Part shown: positions 25,951 through 37,835 of the stretch, piece by piece | Position numbering within the stretch: position 1 is the first letter of the stretch | How the letters are laid out: each line of letters begins with the position of its first letter | Origin: Cytidiella melzeri | Taxonomy: Eukaryota; Basidiomycota; Agaricomycetes; Polyporales; Irpicaceae | Direction: 5' to 3' | DNA: 64,000 bases | Assembly: GCA_022592445.1 (NCBI GenBank) | Contig: JABYQR010000004.1 | Location: forward strand, 62,001 to 126,000 | Notes under the pieces: model-generated | Databases searched by the model: none | What the model was told of the DNA's origin: nothing | What the model saw: only the letters and a program-made list of their open reading frames with translations | Program-made: the position numbers and the translations under genes

Positions 25951-26665
25951 GGTGTTCCAAAAATGTGTGGGTTTTCGGACGGATACGAGGAATGGGTAGA
26001 ATCAATGAGCGTTGCGAGCAAATTAAGGCGACTACCGGAGCCTTTGTAGATCTTGTATGTATAGGTCGTTGAAGTTGAAGTAGCTGCCCAGCAGAAAGCA
26101 GGTGCGAGGTAGAATGAGTCCAGCCATTGTCCGCCCACCAGGTCCTTAAGTATGGTACGAACCATTATTTGCGGCCTTCCATTTCAGCCAGTTTCTGACA
26201 ATAAGAGCCTCGACCGAATATACAAGAGGGAATAATTGGGAGGACAAAGGCTGGTAACGAGGCGGGCGAAACCAAAAGCCATTGTCCTCTTATTCTCATT
26301 GCCGACTGTGCGCTTACATCAGACGCCCATACTGTAGATCGTGTCGCGTCGCGTCTGAAATCTTGCATTTCCAGCACAAAGCACACTGTCCTACACGCAG
26401 AGTCGGTCAACCAATTACGCGTATCAGTCAATCGGGTGACGTTCATGATTACAAAGTACAGTGCGAGGAAAAGCGTCTCCACTACAAGTGCAAGACCGAA
26501 GAGGAAAATGCAGTCGTCCGCAATATGGGTATCTATGTCAATGCACCTGATGGTATCTATTTATTGCGCGGTATCGGTACAAGGCTGTATGACGCGGTGG
26601 TCGTGGTTGGTCAGGGAGTCGGAGGAATATTCGCTGTTGCTTTCACTCGGTCTTTCGCCGTCCTA
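25951..26665. other. Intergenic, no gene seen
   Basis: 715 nt between two minus-strand genes. Open frames up to about 170 codons on the plus strand run antisense into the next gene and look random. Confidence 0.4.
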
Positions 26666-29600
26666 TCACAGGAGATCGACGGGGTCCGGGAAGTCTTCTG
26701 CAGCGTCAGGACTCGCGATCAAGTCACTGCTATTCATGGAGTGGACTTCTTTTCTCTCCAAAATGTCTTGGTCCGCAGTCAGTTGGTCCTCACTGACCGC
26801 TGACTTTAGAGTTCGGGATCTGGGGGCAAAGCTCATGGCTTCCGGTACCAGGTCAGGCTCGTAGTCGGCGCAGCCTAAGGACGACCCTCGTGTTTCGACT
26901 GTCTCCTGTCTGTCGAGTGCTCTGCGTATGTGAAGTTCTGGCTGAGCCACATGGTGCTCCGAACGGCCGACGATCACACTGCGTGCCTTCTGCGCACGCT
27001 TCGATATAGTCGACGTGAACGAGAACCCGCGAGACCGTTTTTTGCTGTGCTGATCTAGAGATCTTTCAGTGATAGGCAATGCGCGATGCAAGACAGGCGG
27101 TTCAGTCAAGAATGGCGGTGATAGGCCCTCCCTCCCTTCTCCAAAAAAAACCTTTCCCGGTGGCTTAAGTCCACTCAGCCTGCTAGGACCCGCCGTATTC
27201 ACCTTTGTATCACCTGTGGTGCTTCTTGTCCTAGTTGGCCTTTGCGGACCCACGTCGTCCAGGCTCGGTACAGGTTTACGGTGGTGGACATGTTCCACAA
27301 CCATGCTTCGAGCTTTGACCATGCGAGAGGAGCCGATGGCCTTCCTCTTATGCGTTATATCAGCCACAGCATTAGGGCTGACTGCGGTAAAATCCTTGCT
27401 GCGTCCGACGCTCTCTGGCAAGTGTGGTGCCTCTCGGGGTGTCTGAGGCAAAGGAGGGCGCGGCGTCATAGCTGTCCTCAAAAGGTCGATCTTGGAATGC
27501 CCCAACCCAGGAGAAAACGAAAACCTCCTGGAATTCTTCGGCGATGTTGGTGTGCTCGTGTTGGGTGTTGTGATCACAGAACGGCGATGACTTCGAGCTG
27601 GCGTAGCTGGAGTAGCTACTAGAGATGTCCGTACGCTCTTTCCTTTGCAATTCCCTCCCGCAGGACTGCTTGACTCCTGCTTTTCCACGCCGATACTCGC
27701 CCGACTGTGCGAGACGCGGACTGAGCTCTTGCTTCCCAATCTGGAACCGAGGGCATGTTGAAGGTCTGCTAGTTTCCCCGGTGAGAGAAGGTCATGACTG
27801 GAGCTTACTGCCGAATCCACACAGAGAAAAGAGACAGGTCTTCTAGCTGTGGGCTTTGACACACTTAATCCAGCTCCAGATATCACGGGCAAAGACTGGC
27901 GGCGGTTCGTCACTGAGGCTCGTTGTGGACTAGAAGCAGCCTCCGTGATAGTTGGTCGTGCCTCAGAGGGTTGCATCGGGTGTTCCTGTGTGCAGCTTAG
28001 TTACTAGCTGAATTTCTGACCGGCGCAGTGGCATCTTACCGAAGCATATTCGACACAAGTTACCTGCGTGCTTCGAGTTACTCCAATTGCTGGGGCGCCG
28101 GTCTCTGTGGACCTGCCTTTGAAAGCGAAGAGCTTCTTGATCTTCCCGCTAAATTGCTTCACTTTCGAAAATCTGGTAGGGACTGGCGCGCGAACGCTAG
28201 CAGCGCTGCTTGTCAATGTTGTTTCAAGGGGTAGACCAGTTCTTCCGTCGAGAAGCGATAATGGCGGTTCAGATCTACTTTCCTGGCGCCGCAATTGGAG
28301 ATTTGGGTGAAAATCGGGATGTCGTTGATCCAGGCTTAATGTTCCGACTGACGACAAGCTTGATGAGAACGAAGGCGAAGAGGACCTATGTCTTCTGTAT
28401 ACATCTGCTGGCTTGGTTGCGTCGGCTTCGGCGGATCCTGCCTCGCGGGACGCCGGTCCTGCGGCAAAGTGGGACCGAAAAGAGGTCGGAATGGATACGT
28501 CCGATCGTGCGTCGCTAGATATCTGAATGGCCGCGAGACCGAAGGCGTCCATGTCGGCTGAGGATGGAGAGAAGCCACGGTGTCTTGGACTTAACAGCGG
28601 ACTCAGGAAACTGGGACCAGTTTCTTCTTCGGCGGGTAAAACAGGCGAGTCATTATCATATCCGCGCATGGGATTTGTGGGGACTGGGGATAAAAGACCA
28701 TGTATGTCTTGTGGATGGGTTCCGTACCTGCTGTCTACGCTGTCTATAACAGGGTAAAAGCTCGTAGCGAAGCCGAGAGATGACGGTATCTCCGGGAGGG
28801 TCATAATTTCTGGCTGAAGTGGAGAAGAGACGGTGAGTGAGGCTGGTGTAGCTGAGGCAGAAGATGAGATCGATGAGGAGCGAGGGGGAGGCGACGTAGT
28901 ATAATCGAGTGGCGAGCGAGACTGCTCACTCGAGCTGAAGTATGATGCGACAGACTCTGGAGAAAATGAGAGCGTATGCGGGGGCAGAGACAGCGGTGGA
29001 AGTCCTTGAGCGAAGTTCGAAAGCGGTGGGTCTAGTTGAGTGGATATGCGAGTATCGTTATAGTAGTTTTCTGCGGGAGACTCTGAATGAATCAAAGTGC
29101 TTGATTTGTGATGCTGTGTGGTGATGTGTGGAAGAGAGAACGGCTTCTCGTGCTGCTCGTCCGAGTGGAATATTGAGGGAAACGACATAGATACGGTGGG
29201 TGACAATGGACTGGGCGTGGCTATAGTGGTAGCGGAAGAGCCACTGAACGTCTCCTGAATACGACCTAGTGAGTGATGTGCGACTATATGCTATTCAAAC
29301 ACACCGTGCACTTACTGTACGGGAGCTGTGCATCTGAAGATCACCCTCAGTCGCCGTAGAACCCGCCTGAGCATGGTCAAGAGAAAGCGACAGTCGTTGA
29401 TGAAAGTCCATGACATGGTCTAAATGCTGCAGCGGCTCGGGGGAGCGGACATCGTTTAGACGCGAGGTAGTCGCTGCCGCTACAGAACCGGCTTGCCCAT
29501 GTTGCGTTGTGCGGCCTCCGCCCGTGTCGACAGCATCCTTCGTTGCGTGCAGGACGCTCCGTGCTATGATTGAATCTTGCGCAGAATTGTTCGGCCATGC

Positions 29601-29666
29601 GCCGGGAAAGAAAGGGCCCGACGACTTACGAGTGGCCCGACGCCAGCGAGAGGCTGGACTGGACAT
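26666..29666 (-). CDS. Large Ser/Pro-rich protein of unknown function
   Basis: Three exons (29666-29316, 29254-28040, 27985-26666) give about 961 residues in frame. I do not recognise the family. The first ~110 residues include HVMDFHQRLSLSLDHAQ, a possible helix. A long Ser/Pro-rich middle follows. Near the end of exon 2 a basic amphipathic patch, RFSKVKQFSGKIKKLFAFK, could bind membrane or nucleic acid. The last exon is Ser/Arg/Thr-rich with many SP and TP sites and ends in an acidic tail. Uncertain points: a gtaagt inside exon 1 (near 29631) may be another donor, and exon 2 could end at an earlier gtaact, also in frame. Confidence 0.6.
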
Positions 29667-30098
29667 GCTGAGAGGTGGTGGTGGTCAAAGGAAAAGAGCG
29701 ACTAGGATCGTGATAAGCGTGCTTGGCGAGACTTGATGCTCGCTCGGCCGATCGACACTTCCTGCAGAAAGAGGTGGTTCTTTGACACCTTCCATATTCG
29801 GATTGGTACTTTGCTTCTCCGGTCGCACTACGTTCTGCCAAGCTCAGTATGCCAGGTCTGAGACCAGTTAGCTAGAACACCTAACATGCATGAAAGCCAT
29901 ACGCATTCAACAGATGGAGCCGACATTACATTCTTGTAGCTATACCTCTAGTGCTCCGCGATTCCAGTGTGATGAACTTGCTTGCTTGTATTATCTAATG
30001 CAACAGACAGGGTATGCAAGGAGCCTCTTCCGTGACAGAACAAGCACAAAGGTCTATGAAGCTTGCACTTTGAATGTCAACTCCAGGGTCGTAAGCGC
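29667..30098. other. Intergenic, no gene seen
   Basis: 432 nt between two minus-strand genes, holding the promoter of the Ser/Pro-rich gene and the 3'-UTR of the aminotransferase. Confidence 0.4.
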
Positions 30099-31748
30099 TC
30101 ATAAGTCTCCCTTGACAACTTTGCTGACACTCTCCGAGAAGTAGTCTATGTTGTGGCTATTGAGACCGGCCATGGAGATACGGCCGTCAGCAGTCATGTA
30201 GATGTGTGCCTTCTCAGCCAACGTCTTTGTTTGAGGGGTCGTAAGGCCGGTGAAGCTGAAGATATAGCCAGCAATTAGATACTGTCTCCAACAAGCAGCA
30301 GTCCAATTTACCTGAACATGCCAATCTGGCTCTTGATGTGGCCCCATTCGCCTGGAGTACCTTGAGCGACAAGGTTGTCATACAGCCTATCACGCATGCT
30401 GATGATTCGGGTAGCCATGTGCTTAACTTCACCCTCCCACTCCTTGTACAGCTCCGCCTTGTTCAGGATTGCAGATGCAATGCGGGCACCGTGCAGAGGA
30501 GGGTTGGAGTACATCGGTCGGACAACAATCTTCAGTTGCGACTCCACACGTGCCTTCTCCTCGGGGTCGGCGGTGACGAGGGAAAACGCACCGACACGCT
30601 CTCCGTAGAGGCCCATGTTTTTGGCAAAAGATTGCGAGAGCGCTACCTGGTGACCCTGCTCGACGAAGTAGCGGACAGCGAACGCGTCGCGAGTGGTGTC
30701 TCCGGAAGCAAAGCCTTGATAGGCCATGTCAAAGAATGGGAAGGCTTGCTTCTCCTTAATGATGTCGGAGATCTCTTTCCATTGTTGCGGCGTAGGGTCT
30801 ACTCCAGTAGGGTTGTGTGCGCAGGCATGAAGCAGAACGATCGACCCTTCAGGTACGTTCTGCGCCGCAATGATGAGTGAATGACACGACAAAAAACCAA
30901 ACTATGACAGTACCTCCAAGTCTTCCTTCAGCCCCTCGAAGTCCAGACCGACGGTCTTTTTGTCAAAGTAGCGATATTGCTTGACCTCCAAGCCAGAGTC
31001 GCGGAAAATTGGAGTGTGATTACCCCAAGAAGGATTGGGAAGGAATATGGTCTTGGCTTTAGGGTAGAAGCGACTCAAGAATGCGCCACCGATACGAAGG
31101 GCCCCAGTACCAGAGATGGACTGCGTAACAGCAATCTGCACGCAGAACCCACAAATTGAACGTGTTGAATGAGTACCAAAGTTATGACACGCACTACATT
31201 GCTAGTGAAAGGAGCACTGTCAGCACCATACGCCAGCTTGACTGCAGCCTTCGTGAACTCGGCGAGACCAGTGATGGGAAGGTACTCCTTGTCTGGGCTG
31301 GACGACTTAACCAGTTCCTCCGCCTTTTTCACGGACGTAAGCACATATGGCTTGCCGTTCTCATCGCGATATGCACCGACGCCCAAATTAATCTTACGGG
31401 AATCCTGGTCGGCTTTGAAGGCCTCGGTAACACCTGGTGGCATATACCATTGTTAGCCAAATCATCCGAAGTTCTCATGACTGAGTGGGAAGGTCAAGAG
31501 CGGGGTAATTGCCTTCCGGAAGCCCAGTACTACAGACAGCGTGGTCACAGACCGAACCAAGGGCAATTCGGCCTATGCTCTTGGCATAGTAGTCCCAGCT
31601 CGACGTGTATTTATGGAATAGAGAAGGGATGCGTACCGAGAATAGGATCCGGAGGACCTGCGGGGACGGCGGACCACGTAGAAAGAGCGGCAGCTTGGCG
31701 CAAGCCCCGAGGGGCAGCGCGAGCGAGAGGGCGAGCAACAGCTTGCAT
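30099..31748 (-). CDS. AAT1: Aspartate aminotransferase, mitochondrial
   Basis: PLP enzyme that exchanges the amino group between aspartate and 2-oxoglutarate; part of the malate-aspartate shuttle. Five exons (31748-31637, 31433-31198, 31135-30914, 30859-30312, 30255-30099) give 424 residues. The first ~30 residues are rich in Arg and Ala without acids ([18 protein letters not shown]), a typical mitochondrial targeting sequence. The core follows with [41 protein letters not shown] and the PLP lysine K270 in [16 protein letters not shown]. The protein ends SKVVKGDL. Everything matches the fungal mitochondrial form. It is divergent from the aspartyl-tRNA synthetase, a neat aspartate pairing that may be chance. 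Confidence 0.96.
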
Positions 31749-32081
31749 TTTATGTCGTTGTCGAGTGAGACGAAGGAGTGGGGGTAAGGTTGAGTTGACC
31801 TGCAGCAATATGTAAGGGCTTCAAGAATTGCCGCCAGTTGCGAGACGCGTTGCAGCTGCGTTTGTGCGGATCACTGACAACCGAGTCAACCCGTCTCCGA
31901 CGCCGGTCTTCCGGGCACTCCCAGAGCGATTTCGCTACACCTAGATCAAGGTTAGGTTCAGAGCCATGCAGATCTGATAGTCGATCATTTAAAGCACATT
32001 TATTGGCAACGGTCCTTGAGTCAGAATCTCTTGTGCACTTGCGCTATTCACCATCCAGAAGAGTCAAGGCGTAAAACCAGG
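31749..32081. promoter_or_regulatory. Shared divergent promoter of AAT1 and DPS1
   Basis: 333 nt separate the two start codons, so the genes probably share regulatory sequence. No clear binding-site repeat was identified. Confidence 0.45.
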
Positions 32082-34119
32082 ATGGCTGATACGGCAGAAA
32101 CAAAGCCAATAGAGACGTAAGTAGCCCTGTTCACCACCCGCTCTATGATCTAACCGCCGACAAACTTACCAGAGCAGTAGAGGCTGCAGAGGGTGGAGAG
32201 AAGGGACCCTCGAAGAATGAACTCAAGAAACGTGCGAAGGAGGCAGAGAAGGCTAAGAAGGCTGCAGAGAAACAGGCCAAGCAGGCAGAGCTCGCCAAGC
32301 AGCAAGCAGCCGCAGAAGTGGTGAGTCGTGTTGCCTGCAAATATATGGGTCAATCGGCATTCCGACAGCATTTCTTCGCGATAGGACTATGCGCAAGCGT
32401 TCTACGGAAGACAGTCACTCAACCAGTCCCAATCTCGCCCTGGACGTCCCCGAACGCAAATTGCGGCTCTAAACCCCAACATGGACGGACAAGAAGTTCT
32501 CATTCGTGCTCGTGTGCAAGCATCGCGTGCGCAGGGCAGCAAGATGGTCTTCCTGAATCTGCGTCAGCAGACTGACTCTGTGCAAGCATTGCTGAGCGTC
32601 ACTTCTGAGAAAGTTAGCAAGCAGATGGTGAAATGGGCCGCAGGTCTTCAAAACGAAAGCATTGTGCTTGTGGAAGGTCTCGTGACGAAGAGTCCTGAAA
32701 TCATACAGAGTGCTTCTGTGGGAGATGTAGAGCTGCACGTCTCAAAGGTAAGTCATTCGTATACTCCTATGCAGACTTGCGCCATTTTCGATAATTGCGC
32801 CGCTCTTAGATCTTTCTCATCTCTGACTTGACCCGCCGACTCCCCTTCAGCGTAGAAGACGCGAATCGGCCGGAGACAGAAATATCTTCCGCCGAAGATG
32901 TTCAGTACAAACGTGTCCTTCTTGACACGCGCCTGAACAACCGAGTCATCGATTTGAGAGTAAGATGATCGTCTTTTAGAGGTGACGCGCTGTTGAGCAC
33001 CATCTTTTAGACCCAAACAAATCAAGCTGTCTTCAAGCTACAGTCCGCCATCAGCCATTTATTCCGCGACTATTTAGATGGTTTAGGATTTATTGAAATC
33101 CATACGCCCAAGCTCCAAGGAGCAGCAACGGAATCCGGTGCATCTGTGTTTAAGGTTGACTACTTCAAAGGTTAACCGTTTCCTGCATCTGGTTCGTTTT
33201 CAGCTAAACAGGAAGCCTATAGGTAGCGCCTTTCTCGCGCAATCCCCTCAGCTGGCCAAGCAGATGGCTATTGCAGCTGATTTTGAGAGGGTATACGAGA
33301 TTGGTCCTGTCTTTCGCGCTGAAAATTCCTTCACACACCGGCATATGACGGAGTTCATGGGACTCGATCTGGAAATGGCTATTGAGGAACATTACCATGA
33401 AGTTATGGAACTTCTCGATAGCCTTTTCAAGCATATGTTCAGCGGCCTAAGGGAGAAATACAAGAAGGAGGTTGACGTCGTGCGCAAGGCGTTCCCTGCG
33501 GACGAGTTCAAGTGGCGTGAAGGTCCCGAGGGTACGCTCAAGCTCACTTTCCGAGAGGCTGTCGACATGCTCGTAGCGGACGGAGTGTCTAGAGAGGATT
33601 TGGAAGATATAGAGTACGCTCTCCCTACTCTGAAGGGATATATGACTGACAATGCCTGCAATCAGCACTGAAAATGAGAAGCGACTTGGCGGGCTTGTCA
33701 AGGCCAAGTACGACACTGATTACTTCATCATCGACAAGTTCCCTCTAGCGCTTCGTCCTTTCTACACGATGCCCGATCCTGAAGACCCCGTACGTCGTAT
33801 AGCCTCGCCCTACTTGCATAGGACTTGACTGATCTTGAAGCAGACCTTGTCAAACTCGTATGACTTTTTCATGCGAGGCGAGGAAATTCTCTCTGGCGCA
33901 CAACGTATTCACGACCCTGCGCTCTTGATTGAAAAAATGCAGGAAAAAGGCATCGCTCCGGAGTCTATGACACCTTACGTTGACGCGTTCAGAATGGGAT
34001 GTCCGGCGCACGGTGGCGGGGGTATTGGCCTCGAGCGTGTGCTGATGCTGTTCCTCAAACTGAACAACATAAGGCGGGCGTCGTTGTTCCCTAGGGACCC
34101 TAAGCGTCTCGAGCCTTGA
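32082..34119 (+). CDS. DPS1: Aspartyl-tRNA synthetase, cytosolic
   Basis: Class IIb synthetase that charges tRNA-Asp. Eight exons (32082-32116, 32173-32320, 32385-32747, 32810-32959, 33011-33170, 33223-33613, 33666-33789, 33844-34119) give 548 residues. The N terminus has a Lys/Ala-rich helical extension ([19 protein letters not shown]), as in fungal cytosolic enzymes, which helps bind tRNA. An OB-fold anticodon-binding domain follows ([18 protein letters not shown]). Catalytic motifs: motif 1 near [19 protein letters not shown], motif 2 [15 protein letters not shown], motif 3 [13 protein letters not shown]. It ends [12 protein letters not shown], the usual ending. The exon 6/7 junction restores [12 protein letters not shown]. 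Confidence 0.97.
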
Positions 34120-34379
34120 TAGTCTTTGTGTATAAGTAACCTGTCTCAACAAATGTATCGCTATGTTGCCGAAGTGTTTCCAAGCGTCTGTCTCTTAAGC
34201 GCCATACTCCGCTGCGGGCTGGCGGTTCGGCGCCTGACTACGCTCAGCTTCTCCCACCTCAGCCTCCGAGGCAAGCTGGTTTTGACCACTGCCATCTCAT
34301 CCCTCAACTTATCGTTCTTGTCTCCTACAGTGCTCTCTACCCTTATTTCATAGCTAATTTACCTGGGATCTTACAGCAG

Positions 34380-36385
34380 ATGGTTCAACAGGCTACCACC
34401 ACTCCGCCAAGGGGCACGAAAGCTGACGTCCTCGCTGCCGGCGCACGAGCTCTTCAGGATGTCCTCGACGCACGCTTGGCGGACAGAGCTCCTCACCCGC
34501 AACGAGCTGCAGGCCCGTCTCGCGACGCACTTTACATTCTCTTTCCTCTGCTTATCGTGCTGTCCACGTTCCTGTTCCTCCTTCTGCTTTTCCTGATATG
34601 CGTTATATTGATACGGCGGCGGCGCGGGATCATGCTTCGTGACCATGATGGCCCCATCGACATGAGCAGGGAAGATTTGGTGGAAGGCGAGGGCGGTTTT
34701 GAGGCTGTTGAATCTCGCTGGCTCGAGAGTGTATCAGAGGTTGAGCGACGGATGTATCAGCGAGCCAAACGTAAGTGCCTGATCTGTATTGTTTCTTCAA
34801 AGAGCAGTTATTCATCGACAAGACAGAATACCAGCTGCAGTACCCTGCGAACTCGACCCCGACAGATATCACGCTGTCTCAATTCCTCTCCATTCAGGAA
34901 AAGGGCGTGTCAGCATGGTCGTTCGAGCCAGACTTTGAGGCTCTGTCCTCTTTGTTAGTTCACGCACGGACAGAAATCACCTTTCTGCCAGATCCATCGT
35001 CGACCACATCTGTACAGTCGAATTTGCCGCTACCAAAACTGAACGAGGTGTACTACTGGGAAGTGAAGATGTTTGACCTTCCCACGGCCACCAATGTTGC
35101 TGTGGGGCTGACAACGAAACCATACCCTTCCTTCCGCCTCCCAGGCTTGCACCGTTTTTCGGTCGCCTACCACTCTACCGGAGACAAGTCTCATAATTGG
35201 CCGTTCACTGCGGTATCTTGTGGGTCAGGTCTGAAGGAAGGCGATGTTCTAGGCGTTGGGTATCGACCTCGAACAGGAACCGTATTCTTTACTAAGAACG
35301 GTCGCAAGATGGAAGATGCCTACACTGGGTTCAACAACTACAATCTGTTTCCAACTGTTGGAGCCGATGGGCCGTGCAGTGTCCATGTCAATTTTGGTCA
35401 ATCTGGGTTCGTTTTTATCGAGGCTAACGTCAAGAAATGGGGTTTGGCGCCAAGTGCCGGAACGTTGGCTCCGCCGCCTCCATATGGCAGTGAGCGCGGC
35501 AGCATATTGCTCGCAGCGGGAGGAGATATCACGCCTATAACTGTAGGCTCGCCTGCAGGTGCATCGTCTCGTTCACGCCGGTCGCATCGCTCACGTCGGG
35601 CAGCTCGCACAGGGCTTTCGTCCTCTGCCACTGTTGCTTCATCACCTCTCGCTGCTAGCCCCATGAATTCGCCCTCCCCTCCTGGGTCGCCACCACCACC
35701 AATCACTCCGATTGAGGAGGAGAACGATGGTGCGATACCTGTTCCTGGACCATCAAACAGTTCAGGACATCGATATATCTCACCAAGCGATTTGCCATTC
35801 CACACGGCTCCAAACGCCCGTATTCCCCCGTCGCCTACGCACCGAGCAGGACAGGACCGAGAAGACGACGACCTCATCTCCTCCTCCGGCGAGAGTTCGC
35901 GATCGCGATCATCTTCCCCCGCCAGAAACAGCACAAGAACCACGCAGACTACGGCGGCAGGTGCGAATCAGTTTGACGTCCCTCGCCGCCAACCTTTCAC
36001 ATTCACTCATACGCGCACGGGCTCCCGCTCGTCATATTCAGGTTCAGAGCTTGCGATTCATGTGCATCCTCCTCCTGAGTCACCGGTCGCCGCGGATCCG
36101 CCTACTCCGGATGTTCGGGACATTAGTCTGCAGGCACTACAATCTGGAATGGCTTCCCGAACAGGATCAGGTGCTGTTTCACCGCTACCAGACCGCGAAC
36201 CTCCTGCATATTCTCCATTGGATGCTTACGCGTACTCCGACGGCGTTCAGCTTGACCTTCCGGCGGAGATGATTGCGGCAGCCTTGGAGACAGGCCTACT
36301 CCCATCCAATATGCTCCCGCCTTCGTTGAGCGGTAGCCGCTCTGGAAATGACAGACGACGGAGCCGCCGAGAAAGGCGGTCATGA
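34380..36385 (+). CDS. SSH4: SPRY-domain membrane protein, Ssh4/Ear1-like Rsp5 adaptor
   Basis: Two exons (34380-34770, 34827-36385) give 649 residues. A single transmembrane helix lies near 52-80 (FPLLIVLSTFLFLLLLFL, then IRRRRG). Next comes a SPRY domain at about 200-330 (YYWEVKMFDLPTATNVAVGL, GLHRFSVAYHSTG, GDVLGVGYRPRTGTVFFTKNG). The rest is a disordered Ser/Pro-rich tail with two PPxY motifs, PPPY at 347-350 and PPAY at 589-592. One helix, SPRY and PY motifs is the plan of yeast Ssh4 and Ear1, which bring the ubiquitin ligase Rsp5 to vacuole or endosome membrane cargo. The role is inferred from that plan. Confidence 0.88.
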
Positions 36386-36784
36386 TAGATGTGGTACAGA
36401 CTGGACTGACCGGTAGATGATCGATGTTGTTGTCACATCTTTGGTGATATGCTTTCGTTTTGTTGTATGTATTCATATATACTGCTTCCCCCCTCATAGG
36501 AGCACTGCATTCATGGACGCTTGGGAGTTTGAGCAAGATTTACTATTGACTGGGCAAGTCTTGTATTGTTTTACTTCAGCTTCACACTGTAACCTGGTGA
36601 CTCGTGTCACTACAAACTATGAATATCCGTATACTCAAGCATCCCGCATTGCTAGTAGCGCTGCCTAAGACACCTGCATATGATGTTCACAGGACGATGT
36701 TACAGATCACATGAGGAAATAGAACGCAAATGCTTTCTGGTGGACAGACTACCATACAATAGGTTCAACACCGCAGCCGTGTAG
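36386..36784. other. Convergent 3' flanks
   Basis: 399 nt between two convergent stop codons. No gene seen. Confidence 0.4.
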
Positions 36785-37459
36785 TCAGGGCTGAGATAGC
36801 AGCACGGGTAGCGCAGCGAGCTGGTTCGTCTTCGTAACGGAGAGTTGACTACCGTTCGGTGCGCGCGTAAGGGTTGGCCTCTCGTCCGTCGACATCCGCA
36901 TTGCGTTCTCATCAATACGTGTGCTGTTCACGACGGTGATGTCCGACTGGGCTCCAGGAGAGGTCGGAGACTCCGAGACCGTCAATTGGGGACCACGGTT
37001 CTTCCTCGAGAAGCGGCTGACGACGACGGCCCAGTACTTCTTGCACCTGCCCCTCGCATTCTCGTTGAACCTGATCCATAGGACGACGCCGATAATAGCG
37101 ATGGCGATGACTACTAGGATGCCGGTGATGAGCTCAGGTCGAGTCTCAATCACGTATCTGTCGAGGGCCGCGCCCGGGTTACGTTCGCTCGGGTCGGGGA
37201 GGGGGATACCTTGGAGATCTTGACTTTTTGCGCTAGCTGCGTTCAAGGCTGGTCCTGGTCCGATGGGGACTGGGTTGCAAAACGGAAGGACGTCCCGACA
37301 GCTCTCTTGGGTACGCGCAAGGATAGGCATGGTTTGATAAGAGACTTGGGGTGGTCGTGCAGAGACTTGGAGTAGACTGGGCTGCAGGTGTGCGTATGAA
37401 AAGAACGACTGGAGTTGGGCAAGAGGCTGTGGAAGGCTCGAGATGGACGTAGTATGCAA
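36785..37459 (-). CDS. Single-pass membrane protein, unknown
   Basis: An uninterrupted frame of 224 codons. A clear transmembrane helix lies near residues 111-132 (ITGILVVIAIAIIGVVLWI), preceded by a loop with two Cys residues (ESCRDVLPFCNP) and followed by a basic, Ser/Thr-rich tail of about 90 residues. I do not recognise a family. The start is uncertain: the first 43 residues look like leader sequence, and MPILARTQES at residue 44 could be the true start. No signal peptide is evident, unless an upstream exon supplies one. Orientation is probably N-terminus out, from the basic residues after the helix. Confidence 0.6.
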   Translation of the reverse strand: MHTTSISSLPQPLAQLQSFFSYAHLQPSLLQVSARPPQVSYQTMPILARTQESCRDVLPFCNPVPIGPGPALNAASAKSQDLQGIPLPDPSERNPGAALDRYVIETRPELITGILVVIAIAIIGVVLWIRFNENARGRCKKYWAVVVSRFSRKNRGPQLTVSESPTSPGAQSDITVVNSTRIDENAMRMSTDERPTLTRAPNGSQLSVTKTNQLAALPVLLSQP

Positions 37460-37835
37460 GAAAGGAGCTGAGGGCTTTTCGAGGGATTTATACGCTGACC
37501 ATCTTCTCTACGAGTACGGGGCTGACCCAGATGCGTGCCGGTCTTGGGTCGTGCACGTTTCAATTTAGACCGACGAGACTTAGCCGCATAGTGTTGTAGT
37601 CCTAATACGACAAGACAGGTCAGCCTATAATTCATGCGTACTTTGTATCGGTATCCAACGACATGCACTCTGCAACGTCTGACCATACAGGTAGGATGGG
37701 ATGTAGTCACTGCAAACAAGACTATATGGACATTATATAGTTACAAATGGTATCCAACAGAAACGTGAAGAGACATGCTAGAGATACACACCCATGGTAC
37801 GCGGTAACGGCGACGCAGAAGCTCTCGTAGGGTGC
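37460..37835. other. Intergenic, no gene seen
   Basis: 376 nt between two minus-strand genes, with no open frame that looks coding. Confidence 0.4.

Noticed and set aside
26282..26864. Overlapping plus-strand frames of 173 and 142 codons
   Set aside because: They run antisense into the last exon of the Ser/Pro-rich gene, and neither looks like a protein.
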